NCBI GenBank assembly: GCA_011033025.1
Contig: WFMF01000134.1
Coordinates: 1 to 64,000 of the forward strand
DNA: 64,000 nt
From: Beroe forskalii
Taxonomy: Eukaryota; Ctenophora; Nuda; Beroida; Beroidae
Reading direction: 5' to 3'
Part shown: piece after piece, positions 33,837 through 43,059 of the stretch
How positions within the stretch are numbered: position 1 is the stretch's first letter
Layout: the number at the start of each line of letters is the position of its first letter
Program-made: the position numbers and the translations under genes
The notes under the pieces: generated by a model
What the model was told of the DNA's origin: nothing
What the model saw: the letters and a program-made list of their open reading frames with translations, nothing else
The model's database searches: none

Positions 33837-35160
33837 GGGTAGTCTAGTAAAACGGCCACAGTCGGTTTAATCAACCAGGCCGGTGGCAGCCATGCTGAGC
33901 ATGGAGACTATCCCTAGTACACTAGGCGAAGGGTGTGAACTCCTGGGTGGTTTTTTAGGCCACCTGACTGCCGGAGATATCCTGGGCTGAGAGTAGCCCA
34001 CCCGTCCAGGACCTCACTGGACCAGTAAGCTACCAACACCCGGTGGCTTCAAACAGACTGCGAAACAAGTCAGTGCTTGTGTGCAGATTAAGTCGGAGAT
34101 CAGCCGGAGGTGGCTATGTACCACCTCCCTTCGTCTGACTGAGCCACAGGGAGGTCTGACCCAACCAGACTGTGTAAATAATATTCCCATTGATTGGAGT
34201 TATGCTGGGATCAATGGGCAAAAGCCCAGCTATGGGTACTACCTGGAAAAGAAGAGATTAATTAAAGAAGAGAGGGAACTGATTGTTAGTTTTGGTGATG
34301 TTTTTGGTGTTGTATTATTGTTCATTAATCATAGTAATGTTGCTAAATCAGATTTATTGGGAGGGGACATCCTTTCGAAATGGGCTGCAGTTTATAGTAT
34401 TTATTTCTATGGGTCTAGATGTACAGAAATTTGTTGCTTGACGGAAGTGGTGAGGTAATGAGACTTAGCTGGTTTGAAGTACGGAGTACCCAGCAGGTGA
34501 GGGTGATGAAAGTGGGAGATATAACGAAATAAAATGTTGTTTACTTATTGGATATAATATGGGAGATTTGGACAGCGGGCTATTTTTATAGCAGTAAGAG
34601 GGTTGATGATGCAGGGGTCGCCAATGTAACTGCTGATTCCAGAATGAAACAAAATTTATTTCATGATGGTGCTGAGGAACCTTGGAGGGATCTGAACTTT
34701 AACAAGTTGTATGAGGAGAAAATTTTATCAGGGCTTCTTGAGTGGTCTATGAGAGTTTGAGGGAGGAAGCCATATTGGTTGTTTTGTAGTACAAAGTGAG
34801 AACTAACAACCGGGCTGCACCCACGTTGTTACAATATATAATATGTACCAGGTGCCTAGGGGTATTAATTCTTTTGAGGACAGCTAGTGTACCTGAATTA
34901 TAATGAATTAAGGAAAGAGATAAAAAGAATGGTATATAGATAAAGAAAGAGGGGCTAGGGTGGTTATAATGTAAAATCAAAAGTTGATATGCCGTGAGGG
35001 GTTGGATAGTGAAGTTATGATACTTAGCTGGTGAGTGGTACTAGAGAGTACCCAGCAGGTGGAAGGTGTGGATGATACCAACTGCATGGGGAAGTGCAGT
35101 TGGCACACTCGGGAGGGGGAGATGCGTGAGGCCCCAACTGGAAAGAACCAGGTCCCTGTC
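33837..35160. mobile_element. 1324-bp insertion in Sec24 exon 1, probable non-autonomous retroposon
   Basis: Flanked by the 15-bp direct repeat. It lacks terminal inverted repeats. Its left 280 bp are GC-rich (GGCCGGTGGCAGCCATG, ACCAACACCCGGTGGC), the middle is AT-rich, and the right end is GC-rich again. GAGTACCCAGCAGGTG occurs twice (34484 and 35047), so it may itself be duplicated internally. A 125-codon frame (34081-34458, plus) is unassigned. A long duplication without TIRs favours target-primed (LINE-assisted) insertion. In the sense of Sec24 translation it introduces stops. Confidence 0.8.
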
Positions 35161-36714
35161 CCCAGGGTATCCTCTAGAGAGAGGGGGACCATTCATTGTT
35201 GGGGGAGGTCCGACACTGGGCGGTGGTCCTGCTGAGGAAGGAGGCCCCATTGGTGGTGGGCCTCCCATTGATGGTGGGCCTCCCATTGATGGTGGGCCTC
35301 CCATTGATGGTGGGCCTCCCATTGGAGGTCCCATGCTAGGTGGACCCATGCTGGGGGGCTGACTCATAAATGAAGGTGGACCCATACTTGATGGAGGCCC
35401 CATACCCGGGCCATTGAACATCGGAGGGCCCTGTGCGCTGGGTGGACCTTGTGTGTTGGGTGCTCCGTTATGGATCCCTTGTAACCCAGGCGAGTAGCTG
35501 TTAGGTGGCTGGTTGGGCGCACTTAGAGAAGTGGGAGGTTGACCTGGTGGTCGCATGGGAGGGCCTCCTCCGAATGACCCTGCCGGTGAACTGGAGGGGG
35601 GTTGGAAGGGTCCTTGATTTTGTGGCGGTCTTTGGGGTCCCCCGAACGGAGGGCGGCTTTGGGGAGGCACCTGGCCAGGTGGTCCCGGGTTGAAACCACC
35701 TCTTGGAGACGGTGCAGAGAATGGGGGCTGGTTGCTTGGGGGAGCAGCCACGAAGGTGTTGTCTGACGGTCTGGGAGGGCCTGCATTGGAGGAGGGAGGG
35801 GCCATCCCAAACGGGGAGGCGCTGGAGACTGGGGCATTTCCAAATGGTGCTGCACTGGTGGCAGGCTGGGGTGGGAAGGGTCCACTGTTTGAAGGAGGGG
35901 CTCCACCGAAGGGTGGAGTGTTAGCATTGGGCGCTCCAAAGGGAGGGGTATTTGCTGCGGGTGGTCCAAAAGGCGAGGGATTGGAAGTAGGAGGGGCTGC
36001 TCCAAACACACCAGCAGTTGAAGAGGGAGGAGCAGCTCCAAACACTCCGGCTGTAGAGGATGGGGGAACGGCTCCAAACGGAGACGGGGTGGAATTGGGA
36101 GGAGTGGCATTGCTCATTGGAGGTGCAGCAGGATTGGGTGCACCGAAAGGAGAAGCATTAGGAGGGGGTCCTCCACCCAAGTTAGACACAGGGGTGGAGC
36201 TAGGAGGAGGGCCTCCAGGTGGTCCTACAGAAGACACAGGAGGGAAAGGGGCTGTTTTCGGAGGAGCATTGTCAAAGAAATCGTTTCCTCCTGAAGGAGG
36301 TCCGAAGAGATTGGAGGCAGGTGAGGGCGCCTTAGGTGGCTGCTGGGAGTCCTGAAGGTTACAGTTCTCTAGCTGAGTGGTAGGTGGCTGAACAACACTA
36401 GTAGGGGGCTGGGGAGGCTGGGTGCTGACTGGTGGGCCTCTGTTGAAGTTAGGAGGAGCTCCACCAGGCGACCCTCCTGGAGGGGGACCCCCCACAGGGG
36501 GACCACCAGGTGGGAAAGCCCCAGGAGGGGGACCAGCGAATGACGAGGGAGGTCCCATGGGTCTGCCGTTGAAGGTGGGAGGAGGCCCGGAGAAGTTGGG
36601 TGGACCAGAGAAGGGCGGTCTCCCTGCCATCATGTGAGGTGGTGCAGGTTTGCCACCGGGGGGCCCAGGATATGGGACCCCGTTGGTGGGTGGGCCTGGG
36701 AACTGGGTGCTCAT
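35161..36714 (-). CDS. SEC24: Sec24 exon 1, 5' part with start codon (proline-rich N-terminus)
   Basis: 518 codons from ATG 36714-36712 (MSTQFPGPPTNGVPYPGPPG). The sequence is dominated by Pro, Gly, Ser and Asn, with repeats of PSPFG/GVFGAAPPSSTA and of SMGGPP, the low-complexity N-terminus typical of Sec24 proteins, which binds no cargo itself but helps scaffold the coat. Just upstream on the minus strand is a possible acceptor (CCCACCCAG), so a 5' UTR intron is likely. The frame runs into the inserted element at 35160 and meets a stop at 35041. GC content is far above the neighbourhood. Confidence 0.93.
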
Positions 36715-36913
36715 TAGTCCATCACCTGGGTGGGAAGTGTCAGGTTAGGGGGTACATAGTGTTCCTTATGACATTCAATGTAATTGTTTATACTTATGAT
36801 ATTCAATTCAACTCAACTTATATTACGCAGAGTACAATTTTCATGTTAATCAGTTATGACACTAAATAACTGCAAAATTGAAGTTTAAATACTTAAAATT
36901 TGCAGTTATTTAG

Positions 36914-37224
36914 TATACTTGTTGCGGCAACAACTTCTCACGTCGATTATGTATGTGGCATCCATCATCTGCCATCTTCTATCTTTATGTAAAACAGAAA
37001 TGTTACTTAAATTTAAGTAACATTTCTGCCGCACTTTTATAAACCTTGTGGCACATTGGCGCACCAGAATTTCATGATCAGCGTACCATCACCGACTAAA
37101 ATCAAATTGTCACAGCGGTCATTATTTTGATACTATCTTTATGTTTCACTGAAAGATAAAAGATGGCAGACAATAGATGCCACATATATAGTCGACATGG
37201 GAAGTTGCTTTGGTATCAAGTATA
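36914..37224. mobile_element. MITE with long imperfect inverted ends (TATACTTG...)
   Basis: TATACTTG at 36914 and the inverse CAAGTATA at 37217-37224 bracket a 311-bp element. Inside, about 60 bp around GTATGTGGCATCCATCATCT pair with the inverse block around AGATGCCACATATATAG near 37180. A perfect 30-bp palindrome centred in GTTACTTAAATTTAAGTAAC lies at about 36998-37027. It sits in the divergent region upstream of Sec24. Confidence 0.7.
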
Positions 37225-37684
37225 AACCCGTAACTTGGTTGGTTTTTTCCGGTTGTAAATTATCCAATTTCATTTAAAATTTAGATCTCATGTTGTCTGC
37301 TACATTTATACATTAATTCAAAATTCTATTTATAAATAGAAATTTAAATTCTATTGGTAGATTAAAATACAATGTTGTACTCTCTATGTTTTTCCTGCTA
37401 AGAATTGAGACACGGTTGATCGCTGATCATGTTCAGCACTCCACAGTGTACTGATGTTTGTTTTAATCTACAAAATACAGTACAGAATTGCTGTAGTTTG
37501 GACCGTGCATATATGAGGGTTACAAATAGCAACAGACTTGTCTCGCTTGATACATTGATTTCATTAATATCAGTCTTACACCGCAATTGCAATTATAATA
37601 AATAAATTATAAATAAATAATAACCTTATTTTCCTTCTTCTTTTCTCCGATTGCATTTATCTACTGCATAATATTTTGATATTA
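37225..37684. other. Intergenic, no feature seen
   Basis: AT-rich DNA between two MITEs upstream of Sec24. Short minus-strand frame 37398-37592 is not convincing. Confidence 0.5.
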
Positions 37685-37881
37685 CCTTAGGAGGTGTATT
37701 TATTTGGGATAAAATTTCGGTGTTTCAAATTTTGGTAGGTTGAAAATATGGGTTTTTTCAAGACATTACTCTTGTTAACATATGATAATGACGTCATTTC
37801 GAAATTTCATGGTGGGTGAAAAAATGGGGATTTTTCTGAAAAACACCGCAATTTCAACCCACATAAATAAACCTCCTAAGG
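37685..37881. mobile_element. 197-bp MITE with CCTTAGGAGGT ends and TA duplication
   Basis: CCTTAGGAGGTGTATTTATT at the left and its near-perfect inverse at the right pair over about 36 bp, and TA flanks both sides (37683-37684, 37882-37883). It shares the CCTTAG terminus with the two elements inside the satellite nest. Confidence 0.88.
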
Positions 37882-38270
37882 TATTTTAAAAACAGGTTCC
37901 TCTACTGCGCTTCTGTTGAATGAGCACAGTGAATTATGTTGTTTGTCAAACATTTAAAGGCATGATCACTTACTTTATCTTTATCTTTTCATTATTTTTT
38001 CTCGTTTCTTAGCATTTAATTGAGTTATTGTTTAATAGTTTGGTTACGGTTCGGGGTGCATATGGACTGGTTTCACCCTCTATATGTGCGGCCTCCGATC
38101 CGGGGTGTAGGTTGGAGGCCGAAATAATGGAGTACACTTTGTGCTGCATAATCACCCTAGCCCAACTGATTACCCATTTTAGACCTTGAGTGGCTTAAAA
38201 TAACTTATATTACGGACATGGTTGTTCAGAGTGCAGCACTTCTGTACTGTGGTTTGCAAATATTAAGATA

Positions 38271-39795
38271 CATTATGCAACTTCTAAGGAGGTTTACTCA
38301 GTGCTCCTTTATACCCATTATGCACGCTAAAACAGTTACACTTTTTAAAAAGTGCAACTACAGTGCCAAAAGTGGAACTACAGTTGATAATAAAACCATT
38401 TTGGCATACTCTAGTGTTTTCAAAACGTGACCTTACTTTAGGAGGGAGAGGTGTTAAAAATGAACACTGGGGTGACAGACCATAGATTTCACACTGAAGG
38501 ATACAGTAGCTGCACTTTTTTACAATAGCTCAAATACTAGACAAGCCAATAACACTACATATTCTCATATTCGTGCTTGGAATTATACATAATTACGTAA
38601 TATATACCTACATGTATTGTCGTTGCATAATTCGGTTTGAAACTCGCAAAAAATGCAAACCTTCCATTAAAACCTCGGCCTTCGGCCCTCGGTCTTAATG
38701 TGTTATTATGCCTCGCGCTTCGCGCTCGGTGCATAATATCGCGGTTTGCAATTTTTGCTAGTTACAAAACCTCCCATTATGCAACTTCTAAGGAGGTTTA
38801 CGCAGTGCTCCTTTATACCCATTATGCACGCTAAAACAGTTACACTTTTGAAAAAGTGGAACTACAGTGCCAAAAAAGTGGAACTACAGTTGATAATAAA
38901 ACCATTTTGGCATACTCTAGTGTTTTTCAAAACGTGACCTTACTTTAGGAGGGAGAGGTGTTAAAAATGAACACTGGGGTGACAGACCGCAGATTTCACA
39001 CTGAAGGATACAGTAGCTGCACTTTTTACAATAGCTCAAATACTAGACAAGCCAATAACACTACATATTCTCATATTCGTGCTTGAATTATACATAATTA
39101 CGTAATATATACCTACATGTATTGTCGTTGCATAATTCGGTTTTGAAACTCGCAAAAAATGCAAACCTTCCATTAAAACCTCGGCCTTCGGCCTCGGTCT
39201 TAATGTGTTATTATGCCCTCGCGCTTCGCGCTCGGTGCATAATATCGCGGTTTGCAATTTTTGCTAGTTACAAAACCTCTCATTATGCAACTTCTAAGGA
39301 GGTTTACACAGTGCTCCTTTATACCCATTATGCACGCTAAAACAGTTACACTTTTGAAAAAGTGGAACTACAGTGCCAAAAAAGTGGAACTACAGTTGAT
39401 AATGAAACCATTTTGGCATTGCTGATCCCCAGTGTTCTTCAAAACGTGACCTTACTATAGCAGGGAGAGGTGTTAAAAATGAACACTGGGGTGACAGACC
39501 GCAGATTTCACACTGAAGGATTCAGTAGCTGCTCTTATTACAATAGCTCAAATACTAGACAAGCCAATAACACTACATTTTCTCATATTCGTGCTTGAAT
39601 TATACATAATTACGTAATATATACCTACATGTATTGTCGTTGCATAATTCGGTTTTGAAACTCGCAAAAACTGCAAACCTTCCATTAAAACCTCGGCCTT
39701 CGGCCTCGGTCTTAATGTGTTATTATGCCCTCGCGCTTTGCGCTCGGTGCATAATATCGCGGTTTGCAATTTTTGCTAGTTACAACTTTACAAAA
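38271..39795. repeat. Three tandem copies of a 505-bp repeat
   Basis: Units begin near CATTATGCAACTTCTAAGGA at 38271, 38775 and 39281 (spacing 504 and 506 bp) and are highly similar. Each contains GTGACAGACC, GAATTATACATAATTACG and, towards its end, the palindromes CGGCCTTCGGCC and GCGCTTCGCGC. Frames of 60-73 codons recur in each unit but only because the DNA is repeated. The block lies 0.5 kb upstream of the HIT-family gene. Confidence 0.93.
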
Positions 39796-40268
39796 CCTCT
39801 CAGTACACAGTGCTGTTATTATGAAAAATTATAGAACACCTACTATATGATTACATGTAAACCGGCTTGGGGTACCACTAGGGGCTTTTAAAATGCATAT
39901 AAAAATATAACAATAAATAATACAAAAGGCCCTCTCATGGGACGCAACACACCAATCAAGATAAAAGAATGGCTGAAAGTAAAACTCAGCCAAAACAGTC
40001 TGTATATTCCGAATGATTGTGAGGACTACAGGGCCCCGTGGCTTGTGTACTCACACTTATTGCTATTGCAAATAAGTGATAATTTACAACACAATCGTCT
40101 ACTTTTCGATAATTTCGTTCTTTTTACTTCGTTCTATACATAATATTTGCCTTGATGCCTTGATTCCAAGGAGCTACGTAAATAGTTTACTGCTGTGCAG
40201 AGGCAGTTGACATCTACTTGAGTGGTTTTAACAATGAACAGATAATCAACCTGTATTTAGGGTTAACA
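39796..40268. promoter_or_regulatory. Upstream region of the HIT-family gene
   Basis: About 470 bp between the tandem repeat and the start codon. A TATA-like TATACATAATATT is at about 40136-40148, some 120 bp upstream of the ATG. The promoter call is by position only. Confidence 0.3.
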
Positions 40269-40362
40269 ATGTCGAGAGTGAAGATGAAACCAAGCCTGGT
40301 GATCATTGCAAGTATAGCTACCCTAGCCAGCATCAGTCTCTTCTACCGTTCCCTGACACACG
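40269..40362 (+). CDS. HIT-superfamily protein, exon 1 (membrane anchor)
   Basis: ATG at 40269 follows AACA, a good context. It encodes MSRVKMKPSLVIIASIATLA and ISLFYRSLTH: three basic residues, then about 17 hydrophobic residues, which would make a signal anchor (type II membrane protein) or signal peptide. The donor CACACG|GTTAGT leaves phase 1, which joins exactly to exon 2. It is too short to stand out as an ORF, and was found by joining to the acceptor at 40595. Confidence 0.8.
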
Positions 40363-40595
40363 GTTAGTTCATCTTAATTCCTCGTTTAATGGAAATTGAG
40401 AAATATGCAGGTATTCTGGATTGGTATAATGGCTTAGAGTTCCAATGTTTGATTGAGATTATTTCTCGATTTACTGTAACGGAAGTCGGAACGATGAGTA
40501 AGTATTGTCGCATTAACATCTAAAATGCCACAACCCCTCATTAAATGATTAGCCCCATAATTAGCTATTGACATTCTAACTCCGATCTCCGACAG

Positions 40596-41803
40596 GATTT
40601 GAAGTTCCTTCTTCGCGGTGTCTACGACCCTCGTCCACCAACCACCTGATCAGCCTTCTCAACCAATCAGACACGACCATTACCCGGCCCTCCTGTTTCC
40701 AAGCCCTCCTACAGCTCATGAACTCGCTATACCAAGTGGACATCAGCATTGATCACGTGACAGTACCACGTGGCATGGTGCCGCTGGTCCGTGACACCTG
40801 GTTCCGGGGCAATACCACCCTCTACACCATTTTCCAACACCCCCAGACACTCACCGTAACAGATCGGTACACCTCGGAGACCTCAAACGTCAACCTCATC
40901 CGGTCTCTGAGACCTAAACCTGCCTCTACGGGGAGTGACGATGCGTTGACAGCGATGCGGAAGCTGATAGATGCCGCCCGACCGGGCTGTAACTTCTGCG
41001 ACACAGACCACACAGTGGAGGACAGCTTTGGGAGGGTGCGGGTGGAGCAGAGTAACATCTTCACTGCCGAGAACTCGTTCCGCTTCCTGGACTACTCAGG
41101 GCTGGTGATACCGGGGGACATCCACTCCTTCCTGGAGATGGACTACCCTACTCTCCGGAGTATGGTAGTGGAGGCTGCAGTTCCCTGGTTCAGGAACATA
41201 CACTCCCTACACGGAGCTAACACCCACCCTATCATGATGTGGGATATCATGAGCAAGGCAGGAGCTAGCCAGGTCCACCCCCACATCCACACCTTGCTGG
41301 GGAGGGGCAGGTACCCCGGCAAGACGTGGGGCCTCATGGACCAGGCCCGGGTTCGTTACCATGACGACACAGGAGGGAGGGATTACCTCCAGGATATTGT
41401 GGACTTGCACGTGTCACTGGGACTAGGGATACGGTACCGGTCAGCTGCAGTGATAGTGAGCATCAACCCCGTCAAGGACAGGGAGATATGGGTCATTGGG
41501 ACGGGTAACTTGACGGATTGGACCTGGCTGCACTACTTGGCGTACCGAACCTTTATAGATGAGCTGGAAGTGTATTGTTTCAGTCAGTCGATGGCACTGC
41601 CAGTATCTCACGTGACAGGCAAGAGAGAAGATGGTGTTTCAGGAGATCTGATGGTGGCTAAGATAGGGGCACGGGGGGACTGTACCAGCCCTTTCAATGA
41701 TGTCAGTGCGTTAGAGTTTTATGCTACTAGCAGCATAGCAACGGATTACTACGAGACAATGAGGGCTTTCCAGAGAACTTTCCACAAATATAGCAGCCCT
41801 TGA
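40596..41803 (+). CDS. HIT-superfamily (GalT/Ap4A-phosphorylase-like) protein, exon 2
   Basis: The acceptor is CTCCGACAG and the exon runs to TGA 41801-41803; with exon 1 the protein is 433 residues. Key features are CNFC at residues 163-166 (a possible zinc pair, as in galactose-1-phosphate uridylyltransferase) and VHPHIHTLLG at about 258-267, which fits the HIT active site His-x-His-x-His. The middle His (about residue 261) would be the nucleophile that forms a nucleotidyl intermediate. Length and the upstream WFRNIHSLHG...MMWDIMSKAGAS resemble GalT-type folds rather than small HINT proteins. With the N-terminal anchor the catalytic domain would face the ER/Golgi lumen. Substrate unknown. 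A polyadenylation signal AATAAA is at 41897. Confidence 0.82.
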
Positions 41804-41896
41804 AAGCTTGAACTCAGAGAATTGAATAGACTTAGCTTATCAAATTTTATATTAGCTTAACCTTATAATTTATTTTCTATATTTGTGAGCAAGAAA

Positions 41897-41902
41897 AATA
41901 AA
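41897..41902 (+). terminator. Polyadenylation signal of the HIT-family gene
   Basis: AATAAA 94 bp after the stop codon in AT-rich 3' DNA, the usual spacing for an animal 3' UTR. Confidence 0.5.
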
Positions 41903-42242
41903 ATAAGCCACCTGTTCAGATTATATTCTACTTTGTATGGCATTCTGGTTCTGATGAAATACTAATGTATGTTGAATATAAGAATATTCGACCAAGGCAC
42001 TTAATAAACCCTAGCACGAAACTTAAGCGGTTATGCGTCATCAATCTGGGTTTGTGTTGAGAAACACAATTCGTATAAACCAACTTACTACATTGTGCCA
42101 TCATTATGACGCCATCTTAACCGCCTAAATCTCGATTGAGTATAACTAAAGAATTTAACCTGCTCCTTCATTCATCGCACATCATGCTACTCAGATCCAT
42201 TAAGACGAGTGAAAGCCCATTGGGTAGGAATATAATATTGAA

Positions 42243-42528
42243 TTTTCCCAAAACCAAAAAGGATTTGGTTGTGATGGTCCGCGGCGGTTTTAAGGCGTTC
42301 TTTAATGTAAAACCCATGATATGAGAAAGAACGCGACGGTTGAAACTGCTGCAACGTCACTTATGAAATATACAGCATTCGCGTTACTTAAATGCATCAA
42401 AAAAGTGCCGTTGCGGCAGTTTTAACCGTCGCGTTCTTTCTCGTATCATGGGTTTTACAGTAAAGAACGCCTTAAAAGTAAAACCGCCGCGGACCATCAC
42501 AACCAAATCCTTTTTGGTTTTGGGAAAA
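42243..42528. mobile_element. Foldback MITE, 286 bp
   Basis: Arms of about 110 bp (TTTTCCCAAAACCAAAAAGG... and its inverse ending GGTTTTGGGAAAA) are nearly perfect inverted repeats around a 70-bp loop. The arms include CCGCGGCGG and GTCGCGTTCTTTCTC. It has no coding capacity. A TATA/TATG microsatellite follows at 42529-42556. Confidence 0.9.
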
Positions 42529-42835
42529 TCTATATATATGTATGTATGTATATATATGGTCGTAACCCAATTTAACAAGAACACCCTCGAATTTGGCAAC
42601 ATTCAAGTTGTAATAACTCGGCCATTTTTCATCCGATTGACCTGAAATTTTGACAGTTGCACCTTTGACCTCTAAAAATGCGATGTTCAAATTTTAGTGC
42701 GATTTCGGCAACGGGAACTTGATCAAATTTCAACGTGAAATATGGCGAATCCATGAAAACATATAGTTGGGGGCTGGCAAGCAAAGTTACATAAACTCAC
42801 TCCCGATGCTCGGAGGCTCGTGTACTGTTAGGATA

Positions 42836-43025
42836 GCCGTCCAATGCTCGCCCTCGGACCCTTCGGGTCCTCGGGCCTTCGGCCCTCGCACTGTGAGGTC
42901 CGCCGTCCAATGCTCGCCCTCGGACCCTTCGGGTCCTCGGGCCTTCGGCCCTCGCACTGTTTAGGACCGCCGTCCAATGCTCGCCCTCGGGCCCTTCGGG
43001 CCCTCGGGCTCGCAAACCGCCGCGG
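42836..43025. repeat. Three tandem 66-bp GC-rich hairpin repeats
   Basis: Starts at 42836, 42902 and 42969 with GCCGTCCAATGCTCGCCCTC. Each unit has two palindromes, GGACCCTTCGGGTCC (or GGGCCCTTCGGGCCC) and GGGCCTTCGGCCC. Very GC-rich in an AT-rich setting; followed by GCGGGGGGCTTGCCACCCCCC. Confidence 0.93.
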
Positions 43026-43059
43026 GGGGCTTGCCACCCCCCTGATATTTATTATTGCG

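Noticed and set aside
33837-35160. The Sec24 exon insertion as a clean, splice-competent intron (introner-like)
   Set aside because: GT donors available near 35160 are phase 0 or 1, while the AG acceptors near 33837 need phase 2, so precise in-frame removal is not supported by sequence alone.
35690-36355. 221-codon glycine-rich plus-strand ORF
   Set aside because: Complement of the Pro/Gly-rich Sec24 exon 1, open only because of the GC-rich repeat composition.
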